From: Pelagibacterium luteolum
Lineage (GTDB): Bacteria; Pseudomonadota; Alphaproteobacteria; Rhizobiales; Devosiaceae
NCBI RefSeq assembly: GCF_900100665.1
Contig: NZ_FNCS01000013.1
Coordinates: 23,909-87,908 of the forward strand
Direction of reading: 5' to 3'
Length of the DNA: 64,000 nucleotides
Of the stretch, positions 1 to 9,975 are shown in pieces. A program made the position numbers and the translations under genes. Position 1 is the stretch's first letter. Each line of letters opens with the position of its first letter. The notes beneath the pieces were generated by a model. It worked only from the letters and a program-made list of their open reading frames with translations. It searched no databases and was not told the DNA's origin.

Positions 1-1
1 C

Positions 2-250
2 AATCGCGAACTGGGCGGCTATGAAGTGGCTGTTGGTCATCTGGCCACGGATATGAGCGATTTTTCATCGCGCTTTGAGCCGGGCCATCCGGCGGCCGAC
101 GAGAATGGGTATGTCAAATATCCCAACGTCAACACGCTGATCGAGACAATGGACATGCGCGAGGCCCAGCGCACTTATGAAGCCAATCTCAACGTCGTGA
201 CAGTCTCGCGTCAGATGCTGGGGCGGACCCTGGATATCCTGCGCGGATAG
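2..250 (+). CDS. flgC: Flagellar basal-body rod protein FlgC, C-terminal part
   Basis: The reading frame is open from the window edge, so the 5' part of the gene is missing. The visible 82 residues carry the FlgC C-terminal region: a YVKYPNVN segment, then an amphipathic helix around EAQRTYEANLNVV that ends LGRTLDILRG. FlgC is a proximal rod subunit of the flagellar motor, exported by the flagellar type III system and polymerised in the periplasm. fliE follows after 10 bases, as in other alphaproteobacterial flagellar clusters, so co-transcription is likely. The family call rests on the conserved C-terminal helix and the neighbours. Confidence 0.93.
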   Translation, partial: NRELGGYEVAVGHLATDMSDFSSRFEPGHPAADENGYVKYPNVNTLIETMDMREAQRTYEANLNVVTVSRQMLGRTLDILRG

Positions 251-260
251 GATCGAATAA

Positions 261-584
261 ATGAGCACTCCATTCAATGCAGCGACCGCAGCCTATGGCA
301 ATGTCTCGCGCCTGATTTCCGATCAGGCATCGGGAAAGATGCCGAACCCGGCAGCCGAGGCAGGTGGCGCCAATTTCGGCCAGATGCTGGCTGAGCAAAT
401 CAACTCCGTCGCCGAAGCCGGTCGACAGTCGGACCAGCTTGGGATCGACATGGTCAACGGCAAGGCAAACGTCATCGACGTCGTAACAGCCCTGGCCGAA
501 ACGGAATCGGCGATGGAGACCATGGTTACCGTCCGAGACCGCGTAATCTCCGCCTACGAAGAAATCATGCGTATGCCAATTTGA
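261..584 (+). CDS. fliE: Flagellar hook-basal body complex protein FliE
   Basis: The product has 107 residues, normal for FliE. Its C-terminal half has the family pattern of an amphipathic helix with a DVVTALAETESAM-like segment and the end VRDRVISAYEEIMRMPI. FliE joins the MS ring to the proximal rod and is exported early by the flagellar type III apparatus. It lies 10 bases after flgC and ahead of fliQ, fliR and flhB, which encode the export gate. The stop codon is the first part of a large imperfect inverted repeat that fills the gap to fliQ. Confidence 0.95.
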   Translation: MSTPFNAATAAYGNVSRLISDQASGKMPNPAAEAGGANFGQMLAEQINSVAEAGRQSDQLGIDMVNGKANVIDVVTALAETESAMETMVTVRDRVISAYEEIMRMPI

Positions 585-700
585 ATGGGTGAGGGCGGGC
601 TGCAAATGGCGGCCGCCTGCGCTCCGGTGCTCACGTACTTTTTGTACGCTCCGCTCCGGTGCTCGTCGGCCACCATTTTCGCTCCACCCTGACCCATTCA
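582..700. repeat. Long imperfect inverted repeat, REP-like or terminator
   Basis: The arms begin TGAATGGGT at 582 and end ACCCATTCA at 700, and they pair with mismatches along about 55 bases each. The centre is GTAC-TTTTT-GTAC at 635-647. The 12-mer GCTCCGGTGCTC occurs as a direct repeat at 621-632 and 653-664 on either side of the centre. The repeat overlaps the fliE stop codon, and a further GAATGGGT lies at 713-720. As RNA it could form a large hairpin acting as a terminator or mRNA stabiliser. As DNA it resembles dispersed palindromic elements. No second copy was seen in this window. Confidence 0.7.
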
Positions 701-766
701 CCACATCACACGGAATGGGTGGTCGTGTAAGCTGTCGTTAACGAATCGCGGCGGAGCCATTCGCGC

Positions 767-1033
767 ATGACCGGGGCAGAAACGCTCGACATTGCCACAT
801 CGGGCATCTGGACGCTGATCATCATTTCGGCGCCGATGATGATCGTCGGGCTCGTGGTCGGGGTGATCATTGCGCTGTTTCAGGCGCTGACGCAGATCCA
901 GGAAATGACGCTGGTCTTTGTCCCCAAGATTATCGCGATCTTTCTCACCATGCTTTTGACGCTGCCCTTTATGGGAGCGACGATGGCGACCTACATGAAC
1001 CAGATCGTCGACATGATCATAACGGGCGGGTAG
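767..1033 (+). CDS. fliQ: Flagellar export-gate protein FliQ
   Basis: FliQ is an 88-residue inner-membrane subunit of the flagellar type III export gate, forming the core with FliP and FliR. Two hydrophobic segments are visible, at about residues 15-38 and 48-78. The segment LVVGVIIALFQALTQIQEMT is the family signature between the helices. The length is typical (about 88-90). fliR begins two bases after the stop, which suggests translational coupling. Confidence 0.96.
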   Translation: MTGAETLDIATSGIWTLIIISAPMMIVGLVVGVIIALFQALTQIQEMTLVFVPKIIAIFLTMLLTLPFMGATMATYMNQIVDMIITGG

Positions 1034-1035
1034 CG

Positions 1036-1797
1036 ATGAGCGTTACCTGGGGTCCGGACGTCGCCTATTATTTCTTTCTCATCTTCGCGCGGCTCGGGAC
1101 CATGCTCATGCTGATGCCGGCGCTGGGCGAGGGCACTATCCCGGCGCGACTGAGGCTGACGTTCGCATTGGCGTTCGCGTTCATCCTCTTTCCGTTGCTC
1201 GTGCCGCAATTGGGTGCGGTGCCGCAAACCGTAGGCGGGTTGATGGCCGCAGTGGGCCACGAACTAGCGGTCGGGTTCATCCTCGGCGGGCTATTGCGGT
1301 TGATCCTCACCGCAGCACAGGTTGCCGGTTCGGTGATTGCCTACCAGATGGGCTTGTCGATGGCACAGACGTCGGATCCCACCCAGCCGGGCGTGCAGGG
1401 GGCCATCGTCGGCAATTTCCTCGCCATGCTTGGGGTGACGCTGATTTTTGCCACCGACATGCACCACATGCTGCTGGCCGGGATTTTTGCGAGCTACACC
1501 TATTTTCCACCCGATGCGCCGTTGATGCTGGGCGATGCCGCTGAAATGGCGGTGCGGATCGTGGCGCAGGCGTTCATGGTCGGCACGCAGATGGCCGCGC
1601 CGCTCCTGGTGTTCGGGCTGGTCTTCTATCTGGGCCTTGGCATTCTGGGGCGCTTAATGCCCCAAATTCAGGTGTTCTTCATGGCCATGCCCGCCAATAT
1701 CATTATCGGGCTGATCCTCTTTGCGCTGCTGCTCTCGCTGATGATGGGGCTCTATATGAGCCATCTCGAAGACCATTTTTCTCTCTTTCTGGGCTGA
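1036..1797 (+). CDS. fliR: Flagellar export-gate protein FliR
   Basis: This 253-residue membrane protein has about six hydrophobic segments, including stretches near residues 10-30, 40-58, 73-95, 120-145 and the C-terminal LILFALLLSLMMGLY region. The order fliQ-fliR-flhB and the length match FliR, which caps the FliP/FliQ/FliR export-gate helical assembly. Coding is tightly packed: fliQ ends two bases before it and flhB starts three bases after it. Confidence 0.95.
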   Translation: MSVTWGPDVAYYFFLIFARLGTMLMLMPALGEGTIPARLRLTFALAFAFILFPLLVPQLGAVPQTVGGLMAAVGHELAVGFILGGLLRLILTAAQVAGSVIAYQMGLSMAQTSDPTQPGVQGAIVGNFLAMLGVTLIFATDMHHMLLAGIFASYTYFPPDAPLMLGDAAEMAVRIVAQAFMVGTQMAAPLLVFGLVFYLGLGILGRLMPQIQVFFMAMPANIIIGLILFALLLSLMMGLYMSHLEDHFSLFLG

Positions 1798-1800
1798 GCC

Positions 1801-2883
1801 ATGAGTGACCAGCCCGAACAGAGCGAAAAGACCGAAGACCCGTCCCATAAACGTCTCGAGGACGCCCACAAGAAGGGGGATGTGGTCAAGAGCCAGGAGG
1901 TGACGACCCTCTTTATGGTGGCAGGATCGCTGGTGGTGTTTGCCTTTGTGGCTCCGATGACCAGCACGGCGATCATGGGCACCTTGAGCGGGTATATGGC
2001 GCAGGCCGATCTCTACGAGCTTGGCGGGCCGGGGTTCGGCCAATTCGTCCAGGGCGCCACCCTCAGCCTTTTGGCGCCGCTGCTCATTCCCATGGTGATC
2101 CTCGCCGTCTGCGGGATCGCGGGAAACATGGTGCAGCACAAGATGGTGTTTTCGACCGATCCACTCAAACCGAAACTGTCCAAGATTTCTCCGCTGGCCG
2201 GGGCCAAGCGGCTGTTTTCGACCGAAGCGCTGGTCAATTTCGGCAAGGGGCTTTTCAAGCTGGTGGTGTTTTCGACCATCATGTTTCTCGTGGTCTGGCC
2301 CGATCGCGACCAGCTCGACAGCATCGTCACTTCGGACATCTCCGCCATTCTGGTGTTGTTCCAGGAGGTGGGGATCAAGATCTTCATCGCCACGCTGATC
2401 GCCATCCTGATCGTCGCGCTGCTCGACTATATGTATATGCGCCACAAATGGTGGAAGCGGCAGATGATGACGGTCAAGGAAGTCCGCGACGAGTACAAGA
2501 ATATGGAGGGTGATCCCCATATCAAGGGTCGCATCCGGCAAATCCGGCTCGAACGTTCGCGCAAGCGCATGATGGCGGCTGTGCCCGACGCGACGGTTGT
2601 GGTGACGAACCCCACACACTACGCCATTGCGCTCAAATATGATCGTGAGATGGCTGCGCCAAAAGTGGTGGCGAAGGGCGTCGATGCCATCGCGCTGAGG
2701 ATTCGCGGACTGGCGCGCGATCACGATATTCCCATCGTCGAGAACCCGCCGCTTGCGCGGGCCCTGTTCGCCGGTGCCGAGGTGGGCGAGCAAATCCCCG
2801 AAGAACATTTCAAGGCCGTGGCGCAGATCATCGGCTACGTCATGCGGCTCAAGAACCGGTCGAGCTGGAGAAGCGGCAATTAG
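1801..2883 (+). CDS. flhB: Flagellar export switch protein FlhB
   Basis: FlhB has 360 residues: four membrane segments in the N-terminal two thirds, then a cytosolic domain. The autocleavage motif NPTH is visible at residues 270-273 in the context VVVTNPTHYAIALKY; in this family cleavage between N and P switches export from rod and hook to filament substrates. The N-terminus EKTEDPSHKRLEDAHKKGDV is also typical. It is the last gene of the visible flagellar run. A CtrA-like box lies between it and cckA. Confidence 0.97.
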   Translation: MSDQPEQSEKTEDPSHKRLEDAHKKGDVVKSQEVTTLFMVAGSLVVFAFVAPMTSTAIMGTLSGYMAQADLYELGGPGFGQFVQGATLSLLAPLLIPMVILAVCGIAGNMVQHKMVFSTDPLKPKLSKISPLAGAKRLFSTEALVNFGKGLFKLVVFSTIMFLVVWPDRDQLDSIVTSDISAILVLFQEVGIKIFIATLIAILIVALLDYMYMRHKWWKRQMMTVKEVRDEYKNMEGDPHIKGRIRQIRLERSRKRMMAAVPDATVVVTNPTHYAIALKYDREMAAPKVVAKGVDAIALRIRGLARDHDIPIVENPPLARALFAGAEVGEQIPEEHFKAVAQIIGYVMRLKNRSSWRSGN

Positions 2884-2908
2884 CGATTTGCTCCGCTAAG
2901 GCGCAACG

Positions 2909-2929
2909 CTTCTGTTAACAGAAGGTTAA
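2909..2929 (+). promoter_or_regulatory. CtrA-type box upstream of cckA, overlapping a palindrome
   Basis: TTAA at 2915-2918 and TTAA at 2926-2929 are separated by exactly seven bases, which matches the alphaproteobacterial CtrA box TTAA-N7-TTAA. The site lies 91 bases before the cckA start. The left half also sits in the centre of a perfect 16-base palindrome at 2909-2924 (CTTCTG-TTAA-CAGAAG). That palindrome could instead be a weak hairpin after flhB or another operator. CtrA regulation is inferred from the motif alone. Confidence 0.55.
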
Positions 2930-3019
2930 ACCGCACTACCCAAGGCGAAGCGGGTTTTGCTACCAATAGAAGCCCGTGATTCGGAGTGGGCGCCCAGCGT
3001 GTGACGAGGAACGACAGCA

Positions 3020-5566
3020 ATGGCAGTTGCCCCCATGGACGAGGACAACTATCCCGAGCCAGTGGTGGCGCGCCCCTCGTCTAGCGCCGCGCTGTGGCGG
3101 GTCGTTGTGCTGTCGCTTGTCTTCATCGCTGTGGCTGCGGCTTTTGCGATGATGGGCGAGGCGATTTCTCCCGAAACAATCGTGCTGTTCCTCGGCGTTC
3201 TGGCGGTTATCGGCGTGTTTTCACTTTTTGCGCTGGCGGCCGGACTGTTCCGGTTCGTTGGCGGATCGGAAAAGCGCACGCTCGCGCGGGCTATAGTCGA
3301 TAGCTTGCCCTATGGCGCCGTCGTCTCGGATCGCGACGGGAAGATTTTTTACGCCAATGCCGAATATGCCGAACTGTCGGGTGGCGTGTCCAAGGGCGTA
3401 CCGGTGGGTGTGCCCCGGCTTTTCGCCAGCCAGCCAGAAGCGAGCGAGGCGGTTTATCGTCTGTCGCGCGCGGCGCGGGACGGGCGGAGCATTGTCGAAG
3501 ACATAAGGCTGTCGCACGGGAAGGGCCGTGCCGTCTGGTATCGCGTGGGCGTACGTGGGCTTCCCGACTTTGAGGGCGCGAACGGAAAATCGGTGATCTG
3601 GACCGTGGAGGACATTTCTCGCGACCGCGAGGCGCAGGAAAACTTCTATGTCGAACTGCAAAAGGCCATCGACTACCTCGATCACGCGCCGGCTGGGTTC
3701 TTTTCGGCCAATGCGCATGGGCGCATTCAATATATCAACTCCACCTTGGCCGACTGGCTGGGCTATGACCTCGCTGATTTCGAGGCCGGACAGCTCGATC
3801 TCCATGAGATCGTCAACGGTGATGGTGCCGGACTTTTGATGGGTGGCGGTCAGGACGGGGCGGTGAAAACCGAAATTCTCGACCTCGATCTCGTGCGCCA
3901 GGATGGTACCAATCTACCGGTTCGCCTGCTGCATCGCGCAGCGCGGCTCGCCGAGGGCGAATTGGGCGAAACGCGGACACTGGTGCTCGATCGGTCCCGG
4001 GCCGTTGATGGCGAAGAGGCTTTGATGGCCGCGGAAGTGCGGTTCTCGCGGTTTTTCAACAATACCCCTTTTGCGATCGCGGCACTCGACGGGCAGGGGC
4101 GGGTGGTTCGCACCAATGCGCCGTTTACCCGCATATTCGGCTTGGCTTCAGGCGACCGTGGGCTCGAAGGGCTCGATGTGGCGACACTCATCGACCAGGA
4201 GAGCCGCGCCAAGCTGGTTGGCGCGCTTGTGGACGCCAAGGGGCACAAGGCGGAGATCGATCCTGTCGACGCCACTATTCCGGGCGAAAAGGCGCGCAAT
4301 GTCCGCATGTTCATCTCCGGCGTCGAGCGTGGCGGAGAGACGGACGAAGCGGCAATCCTTTACGCGTTGGACATGACCGAGCAGCGTCAACTCGAGGAGC
4401 AGTTCGCGCAAGGCATGAAGATGCAGGCCGTGGGGCAGCTCGCGGGCGGTGTGGCGCATGATTTCAACAATGTGCTGACGGCGATCATCGGGTTTTCCGA
4501 TTTGCTGCTGCTCAAGCACAAGCCGTCAGACCCATCGTTTTCCGATATCATGTCGATCAAGCAGAGCGCCAACCGGGCGGCCGGGCTGGTGCGGCAGTTG
4601 CTCGCCTTTTCGCGCCGGCAAACGCTGCGGCCGCAGGTGCTGGAAATCCCCCAGCATATCGATGATCTGACTGTGCTTTTGAAGCGCCTGATCGGCGAAC
4701 ATGTCGCGCTCGATGTTGAGCATGGCCGCGACGTATGGCCGGTTCGGGCCGATCTGGTGCAGCTCGAACAGGTGATCATCAACCTTGCCGTCAATGCGCG
4801 CGATGCCATGCCGGAGGGCGGGCAGATCACGCTCAGGACGCGCAATGTCGAAGAGGCCGAGGCAGCGACGTTTGACTATCGTGGCATGCCAGCGGCCGAT
4901 TATGTGCTGATCGAGGTCGGCGATACCGGCACGGGGATGACGCCCGAGATCATGGAGAAGATCTTCGAGCCGTTCTTTTCGACCAAGGAATTGGGCAAGG
5001 GCACGGGGCTGGGGCTTTCGATGGTCTATGGGATCATCAAGCAGACCGGCGGGTTCATCTATCCCGAATCGGAGGTAGGCAAGGGCACGACGTTCAGGCT
5101 GTTCCTGCCGCGTCATATTCCAATCGAGAAGGAAGAGGTGGTCAAGGCCATCGCGGCGCCCGTCAAGGACCTCACCGGCAATGAGCGCATTCTGCTCGTC
5201 GAGGACGAGGAGAGCGTGCGGATGTTTTCGGCACGGGCACTTTCGACCACCGGCTATGAGGTGTTCGAGGCCGGATCGGGCGACGAGGCTCTCGAGGTGC
5301 TCGAGGAGATCGGCGGCAAGGTCGATCTCATCATTTCTGATGTCGTGATGCCGGAGATGGACGGGCCAACGCTTTTGACGCATGTGCGCCGTCTTTACCC
5401 CGAATTGCGGGTGATCTTTGTCTCGGGCTACGCCGAAGAAAGCGTGCGGCAGGGGCTGGCTGACGACCGAAGCGTCGAGTTCCTGCCAAAGCCCTATACG
5501 CTCGATCAGATCAATTCCAAGGTGAAGGAAGTGCTTTCGGGCAGTGGGAGCGCGCGGGAGGACTAG
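3020..5566 (+). CDS. cckA: Cell-cycle hybrid histidine kinase CckA
   Basis: The protein has 848 residues. Two N-terminal membrane helices (about residues 25-46 and 53-77) are followed by PAS-like sensor regions, at least three between residues 90 and 460. The dimerisation and phosphoacceptor region is [21 protein letters not shown] with His480. Next come an ATPase domain ([25 protein letters not shown]) and a C-terminal receiver with [10 protein letters not shown] and phosphoacceptor Asp774 in [12 protein letters not shown]. In alphaproteobacteria CckA feeds phosphate through ChpT to the master regulator CtrA and to CpdR. The length and the DFNN-type H-box fit CckA rather than a general hybrid kinase. 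A CtrA-like box upstream hints at feedback. Confidence 0.93.
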   Translation: MAVAPMDEDNYPEPVVARPSSSAALWRVVVLSLVFIAVAAAFAMMGEAISPETIVLFLGVLAVIGVFSLFALAAGLFRFVGGSEKRTLARAIVDSLPYGAVVSDRDGKIFYANAEYAELSGGVSKGVPVGVPRLFASQPEASEAVYRLSRAARDGRSIVEDIRLSHGKGRAVWYRVGVRGLPDFEGANGKSVIWTVEDISRDREAQENFYVELQKAIDYLDHAPAGFFSANAHGRIQYINSTLADWLGYDLADFEAGQLDLHEIVNGDGAGLLMGGGQDGAVKTEILDLDLVRQDGTNLPVRLLHRAARLAEGELGETRTLVLDRSRAVDGEEALMAAEVRFSRFFNNTPFAIAALDGQGRVVRTNAPFTRIFGLASGDRGLEGLDVATLIDQESRAKLVGALVDAKGHKAEIDPVDATIPGEKARNVRMFISGVERGGETDEAAILYALDMTEQRQLEEQFAQGMKMQAVGQLAGGVAHDFNNVLTAIIGFSDLLLLKHKPSDPSFSDIMSIKQSANRAAGLVRQLLAFSRRQTLRPQVLEIPQHIDDLTVLLKRLIGEHVALDVEHGRDVWPVRADLVQLEQVIINLAVNARDAMPEGGQITLRTRNVEEAEAATFDYRGMPAADYVLIEVGDTGTGMTPEIMEKIFEPFFSTKELGKGTGLGLSMVYGIIKQTGGFIYPESEVGKGTTFRLFLPRHIPIEKEEVVKAIAAPVKDLTGNERILLVEDEESVRMFSARALSTTGYEVFEAGSGDEALEVLEEIGGKVDLIISDVVMPEMDGPTLLTHVRRLYPELRVIFVSGYAEESVRQGLADDRSVEFLPKPYTLDQINSKVKEVLSGSGSARED

Positions 5567-5742
5567 GGCTGTCGATCGGGTGTGTCATCGTCGTCATCTG
5601 ACGAACTGAGGGCGACGCCGATGCTGGTACCAATGGCGATGCCGATACCGACGCCCATGGCGATATTGTCGAGCGCCACGCCGATTCCCGCGCCAACAAC
5701 TATTCCCAGTGCGATGCCGAGTCCGAGTCTCTCTGTCGCCAT
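5563..5742 (-). CDS. Small glycine-zipper membrane protein, 59 aa
   Basis: The minus strand encodes 59 residues from ATG at 5742 to TAG at 5563. Residues 6-46 repeat small residues at short intervals (GLGIALGIVVGAGIGVAL, then a second GVGIGIGIA-like block) and are followed by an acidic tail [13 protein letters not shown]. This is the pattern of glycine-zipper proteins, which form one or two tightly packed membrane hairpins. The stop overlaps the convergent cckA stop by three bases. No strong ribosome-binding site is visible. Function is unknown; the regular zipper periodicity argues for a real gene. Confidence 0.6.
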   Translation of the reverse strand: MATERLGLGIALGIVVGAGIGVALDNIAMGVGIGIAIGTSIGVALSSSDDDDDTPDRQP

Positions 5743-5789
5743 GCGCTGATAAGTGGTTTGGAAGTGCTGCGGTTCCGTTTTCCTGCATT

Positions 5790-5843
5790 GTTCTTATTTT
5801 GTCCATTGACACGACGGAAACAAAATGAGAACAAATATGAAAC
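5790..5843 (+). promoter_or_regulatory. Candidate SOS (LexA) region upstream of recA
   Basis: Alphaproteobacterial LexA boxes are GTTC-N7-GTTC or its complement. Upstream of recA there is GTTC-N7-GTCC at 5790-5804, AAAC-N7-GAAC at 5818-5832 and GAAC-N7-AAAC at 5829-5843. Each is one base from the consensus, and the last two share a half-site. The array lies 75-128 bases before the start codon, where a promoter would be expected. Which pair is used cannot be told by reading. Confidence 0.6.
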
Positions 5844-5917
5844 TTACAAATAGACGTTCAGGGTCGACCCATCGCGTTGCAAGCGCGGGGCATTTGGTGA
5901 AATAAGGAGAGCTCAAA

Positions 5918-6991
5918 ATGGCAGTTTCACAGCTTCGCGTTGTTGACGGGGGTTCCATGGACAAGAACAAGGCACTCGAAGCCGCATTGGGGCAAATCGA
6001 GCGCAGTTACGGCAAGGGTTCGATCATGAAGCTGGGGGAAAACGCCTCAGTGAGTGTCGACTCGATTTCGACCGGATCGTTGGGACTCGATATCGCGCTA
6101 GGCATTGGTGGCCTGCCGCGTGGACGAATCATCGAGATTTTCGGACCGGAAAGCTCGGGCAAGACCACTCTGGCCCTGCATGTGATCTCCGAAGCCCAGA
6201 AGGCTGGTGGCATCTGTGCCTTTATCGACGCAGAACACGCGCTCGATCCGATCTACGCCCGAAAGCTCGGCGTGAATGTCGATGAGTTGCTGATTTCGCA
6301 GCCGGACGCTGGCGAACAGGCGCTCGAAATCGCCGATACGCTGGTGCGCTCGGGTGCGATCGACGTGCTGGTGGTCGACTCGGTGGCAGCGCTGACGCCG
6401 CGTGCCGAACTTGAAGGCGAAATGGGCGATTCACTGCCCGGCCTGCAAGCCCGCCTGATGAGCCAGGCAATGCGCAAGCTGACGGCTTCGATTGCGCGCT
6501 CCAAGGGCATGGTGATCTTCATCAACCAGATCCGCATGAAGATCGGTGTGATGTTCGGTTCCCCCGAGACGACGACGGGTGGCAATGCGCTCAAATTCTA
6601 TTCCTCGGTGCGTCTTGATATCCGTCGTATCGGTGCGATCAAGGATCGCGAGGAGATGATCGGCAACCAGACGCGCGTCAAGGTGGTCAAGAACAAGCTT
6701 GCGCCTCCTTTCCGCCAGGTCGAATTCGACATCATGTATGGCGAGGGCATTTCCAAGACAGGCGAGTTGCTGGATCTGGGGGTCAAGTCGGGCATCGTCG
6801 AGAAATCGGGCGCGTGGTTCTCCTATGACAGTCAGCGCTTGGGGCAGGGTCGCGAGAATTCGCGACAGTTTTTGAAGGACAATCCCGAAATTGCAGCGCA
6901 GATCGAGGCCGGTGTGCGCGAAAGCGCTGGTTTGCTGGCGGCCGAGTTGATCACGGGCGGGGAAGAGAGTTCCGCCGACAGCGACGACTGA
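5918..6991 (+). CDS. recA: Recombinase RecA
   Basis: RecA has 357 residues, a usual alphaproteobacterial length. The Walker A motif GPESSGKTT is at residues 76-84. The Walker B region ([10 protein letters not shown]), the loop sequence [13 protein letters not shown] and the GGNALKFY region follow. RecA forms filaments on single-stranded DNA, drives strand exchange and triggers LexA self-cleavage. The start has a good ribosome-binding site (AAGGAG at 5904-5909). SOS-like half-sites lie upstream and a strong hairpin terminator downstream, so it is probably a single-gene unit. Confidence 0.99.
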   Translation: MAVSQLRVVDGGSMDKNKALEAALGQIERSYGKGSIMKLGENASVSVDSISTGSLGLDIALGIGGLPRGRIIEIFGPESSGKTTLALHVISEAQKAGGICAFIDAEHALDPIYARKLGVNVDELLISQPDAGEQALEIADTLVRSGAIDVLVVDSVAALTPRAELEGEMGDSLPGLQARLMSQAMRKLTASIARSKGMVIFINQIRMKIGVMFGSPETTTGGNALKFYSSVRLDIRRIGAIKDREEMIGNQTRVKVVKNKLAPPFRQVEFDIMYGEGISKTGELLDLGVKSGIVEKSGAWFSYDSQRLGQGRENSRQFLKDNPEIAAQIEAGVRESAGLLAAELITGGEESSADSDD

Positions 6992-7021
6992 TCATTGCGG
7001 CTGCTACCGTTGTGACCTCCT

Positions 7022-7047
7022 GGCGCCGGGTAACCGGCGCCTTTTTT
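7022..7047 (+). terminator. Intrinsic terminator after recA
   Basis: A perfect 8-bp GC-rich stem (7022-7029 with 7034-7041, GGCGCCGG/CCGGCGCC) with a four-base loop is followed by six T residues. It starts 31 bases after the recA stop. Confidence 0.93.
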
Positions 7048-7251
7048 CTTTCGCTATCGGGTAATGGCGGCTTGATGGTCTGGGACGGGAGTGCGTAGGA
7101 CCATTGCGCGATCGCATTGCGCTGATCGCACTCTCACGATAGAAGGCAAGCCAAACTGACGGATGCGCGGGGGAACAGCCTTGCCCGTCCATAACGACAA
7201 GACATCAGGCGCCGCGCCGAGCGCTGCAAAAAGGGTTTTCCGGGCTCGATC

Positions 7252-9912
7252 ATGACCAGCGTAAACGACATCCGTTCGACCTTTATCGACTATTTCGCCA
7301 GGAACGGGCATGAAGCCGTTGCGTCGAGCCCGCTTGTGCCGCGCAATGACCCGACGCTGATGTTCACCAATGCCGGTATGGTGCAGTTCAAGAACGTCTT
7401 CACCGGTCTTGAGAAGCGTCCGTATAGCCGGGCCACGACATCGCAGAAATGCGTGCGGGCCGGTGGCAAGCACAATGACCTTGATAATGTGGGCTACACG
7501 GCGCGCCATCTCACCTTCTTTGAGATGCTGGGCAATTTTTCGTTCGGCGACTATTTCAAAGAACAGGCCATCGAGCTGGCCTGGACGCTGGTCACCAAGG
7601 AATTCGGTCTCGACAAGGACAAGTTGCTCGTTACCGTCTATCACACCGATGACGAAGCTGTTGAGTATTGGAAAAAGATTGCCGGGTTCTCGGATGACAA
7701 GATCATCCGGATTCCCACGTCGGACAATTTCTGGACCATGGGGGATACGGGCCCTTGCGGACCGTGTTCGGAAATTTTCATCGACAGGGGCGATCACATC
7801 TGGGGTGGGCCTCCGGGTAGCCCTGAAGAAGACGGTGACCGGTTCCTTGAGTTCTGGAACCTCGTGTTCATGCAATATGAGCAGACAGGTGACGGGCAGC
7901 AGGAGCCGCTGCCGCGGCCCTCGATCGATACCGGCATGGGGCTCGAGCGCATGGCATCGATCCTTCAGGGGGTCGAAAGCGTCTTTGAAACCGATCTCTT
8001 CAAGCATCTGATCGATTCCGCGTCGTCGGCCATTGGCCGATCTCCGACCGAGAGCACAGTCGCTTCGTATCGTGTGATCGCGGATCACTTACGTTCGATG
8101 TCGTTCCTTATCGCCGAGGGCGTATTGCCGGCCAATGAAGGGCGCGGCTATGTGCTGCGCCGCATCATGCGCCGGGCCATGCGGCATGCCACATTGTTGG
8201 GGACCAGTGCACCGACCATTCACCGGCTCGTGCCGACACTGGTCCGCGAGATGGGACAGGCTTACCCGGAGCTCGTACAGGGCGAGGCTATGATCGCCGA
8301 GACGATCCGGCTCGAGGAAGAGCGGTTCCTCAAGACGCTCAGCCGCGGATTGCAGATTCTCGAAGACGAGAGCACAGGACTTGGAACCGGTGACACGCTG
8401 GCCGGTGAAACTGCCTTCAAGCTCTACGACACTTATGGTTTTCCGCTCGATCTGACTCAGGACGCGCTTCGGGCGCGCGGCGTCGGGGTCGATCAGGCCG
8501 GATTTGACGCCGCCATGGCGCGCCAGAAGGCCGAGGCCCGCAAGAGTTGGTCCGGGTCCGGCGACGCAGCGACGAGCGCGGTTTGGTTTACTGTTGCCGA
8601 TGCAGCCGGTGCGACTGAATTTCTTGGCTATGAATCCGAAGAAAGCGACGGGGCGGTCCTCGCCCTGGTGCGCGACGGCGCAAGTGCAGATGCGCTTAAC
8701 GCGGGCGATGAAGGTTTCGTGGTTTTGAACCAGACGCCTTTCTATGCGGAAAGCGGCGGGCAGGTCGGCGATACCGGCACCATGGAAAGCGAAGAGGGCG
8801 CGCGGCTGATCGTTGTCGATACGACCAAGCAGGCAGGCGGCGTATTTGCCCATCGCGTCAAGGTCGAGGCCGGGACGGTCGCTATTGGGGACGCGTTGAC
8901 CTTGAAGGTGGATCACGCGCGCCGCGCGGCTATTCGGGCGAACCATTCGGCGACCCATCTGTTGCATGAAGCGCTGCGTGAAGTGCTCGGGTCGCATGTC
9001 GCGCAGAAGGGCTCGATGGTCTCGGCCGATCGCTTGCGGTTCGACTTTTCGCATACCAAGCCGATGAGCGAGGCTGAAATCGCGGAAGCCGAGCGGCTGG
9101 CCAATGCGATCATCTTGCAGAATGCGCCAGTCGAGACCCGACTGATGGCAGTCGATGACGCCGTTAAGGCCGGGGCGATGGCGCTATTCGGCGAAAAATA
9201 TGGCGACGAAGTGCGCGTTGTGTCGATGGGCACCGCGCTCGAGGGTGAGAAGGCAGGCAAGACCTATTCGATGGAATTGTGCGGTGGTACGCATGTGAAG
9301 CGGACAGGTGATATCGGGCTGGTCAAACTCGTTCAGGAAAGTTCGGTCGCGTCGGGTGTTCGTCGCGTGGAGGCCCTGACGGCCGATGGCGCGCGGGCTT
9401 ATATGGGCGAGCAGGAAAATCAGCTCAAAGCCGTTGCTACGGCATTGAAGGTCTCGCCGCGCGATGCTGTTGCCCGGGTCGAAGCGCTGATCGAAGAGCG
9501 CAAGGGGCTTGAGCGGCAATTGGCTGACGCCCGCCAGAAACTGGCAATGGGTGGCGGCGCATCGGGTGGCTCGTCGAGCGAGGATGTCAACGGGGTCACG
9601 TTCATGGGGCGCGTTGTCGAAGGGCTGCAGCCCAAGGATTTGCGCGGGCTTGTCGATCAGGCGAAAAAGCAGATCGGTTCCGGGGTTATCGTGATCGTGG
9701 GTACCACCGAAGACGGCAAGGCCGGGATATCAGTAGGGGTCAGCGAGGAACTGACGGATCGGTTCAGCGCCGTGGACCTTGTGCGGATTGGTTCGGCCAC
9801 GTTGGGAGGTCAGGGCGGCGGCGGGCGTCCGGACATGGCTCAGGCGGGTGGACCGGACGCGACCCAAGCCCAAGCGGCGATCGATGCGATCAGGGCGCAC
9901 CTTTCGGCCTGA
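7252..9912 (+). CDS. alaS: Alanyl-tRNA synthetase
   Basis: The protein has 886 residues, full length for bacterial AlaRS. The N-terminal class II catalytic core includes [29 protein letters not shown] and the [13 protein letters not shown] motif. The editing domain carries HSATHLLH and the metal-binding CGGTHV motif. The C-terminal segment is the coiled-coil plus DHHA1-like domain, ending in the [13 protein letters not shown] motif. The enzyme charges tRNA-Ala and clears Ser- and Gly-tRNA-Ala. It lies between recA and icd, as in many Hyphomicrobiales. A bidirectional terminator follows the stop. Confidence 0.98.
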   Translation: MTSVNDIRSTFIDYFARNGHEAVASSPLVPRNDPTLMFTNAGMVQFKNVFTGLEKRPYSRATTSQKCVRAGGKHNDLDNVGYTARHLTFFEMLGNFSFGDYFKEQAIELAWTLVTKEFGLDKDKLLVTVYHTDDEAVEYWKKIAGFSDDKIIRIPTSDNFWTMGDTGPCGPCSEIFIDRGDHIWGGPPGSPEEDGDRFLEFWNLVFMQYEQTGDGQQEPLPRPSIDTGMGLERMASILQGVESVFETDLFKHLIDSASSAIGRSPTESTVASYRVIADHLRSMSFLIAEGVLPANEGRGYVLRRIMRRAMRHATLLGTSAPTIHRLVPTLVREMGQAYPELVQGEAMIAETIRLEEERFLKTLSRGLQILEDESTGLGTGDTLAGETAFKLYDTYGFPLDLTQDALRARGVGVDQAGFDAAMARQKAEARKSWSGSGDAATSAVWFTVADAAGATEFLGYESEESDGAVLALVRDGASADALNAGDEGFVVLNQTPFYAESGGQVGDTGTMESEEGARLIVVDTTKQAGGVFAHRVKVEAGTVAIGDALTLKVDHARRAAIRANHSATHLLHEALREVLGSHVAQKGSMVSADRLRFDFSHTKPMSEAEIAEAERLANAIILQNAPVETRLMAVDDAVKAGAMALFGEKYGDEVRVVSMGTALEGEKAGKTYSMELCGGTHVKRTGDIGLVKLVQESSVASGVRRVEALTADGARAYMGEQENQLKAVATALKVSPRDAVARVEALIEERKGLERQLADARQKLAMGGGASGGSSSEDVNGVTFMGRVVEGLQPKDLRGLVDQAKKQIGSGVIVIVGTTEDGKAGISVGVSEELTDRFSAVDLVRIGSATLGGQGGGGRPDMAQAGGPDATQAQAAIDAIRAHLSA

Positions 9913-9931
9913 TCGTCCAAAACAGAATAAA

Positions 9932-9957
9932 AAAATGGCCCCGAGAGGGGCCATTTT
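9932..9957. terminator. Bidirectional terminator between alaS and the FadL-like gene
   Basis: A perfect 11-bp stem (9932-9942 with 9947-9957) has a GAGA tetraloop. A tract on the left and a T tract on the right let it terminate both the plus-strand alaS transcript and the convergent outer-membrane-protein transcript. Confidence 0.93.
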
Positions 9958-9975
9958 CATTTGATGGGTCAGTTA

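Noticed and set aside
1654..2808. Long minus-strand open frame (384 codons) opposite fliR/flhB
   Set aside because: His- and Arg-rich translation without domain similarity, a shadow of the GC-rich flhB frame.
7252..8088. Minus-strand frame overlapping alaS start
   Set aside because: Shadow of alaS; the product has no family similarity and crosses the recA-alaS promoter region.
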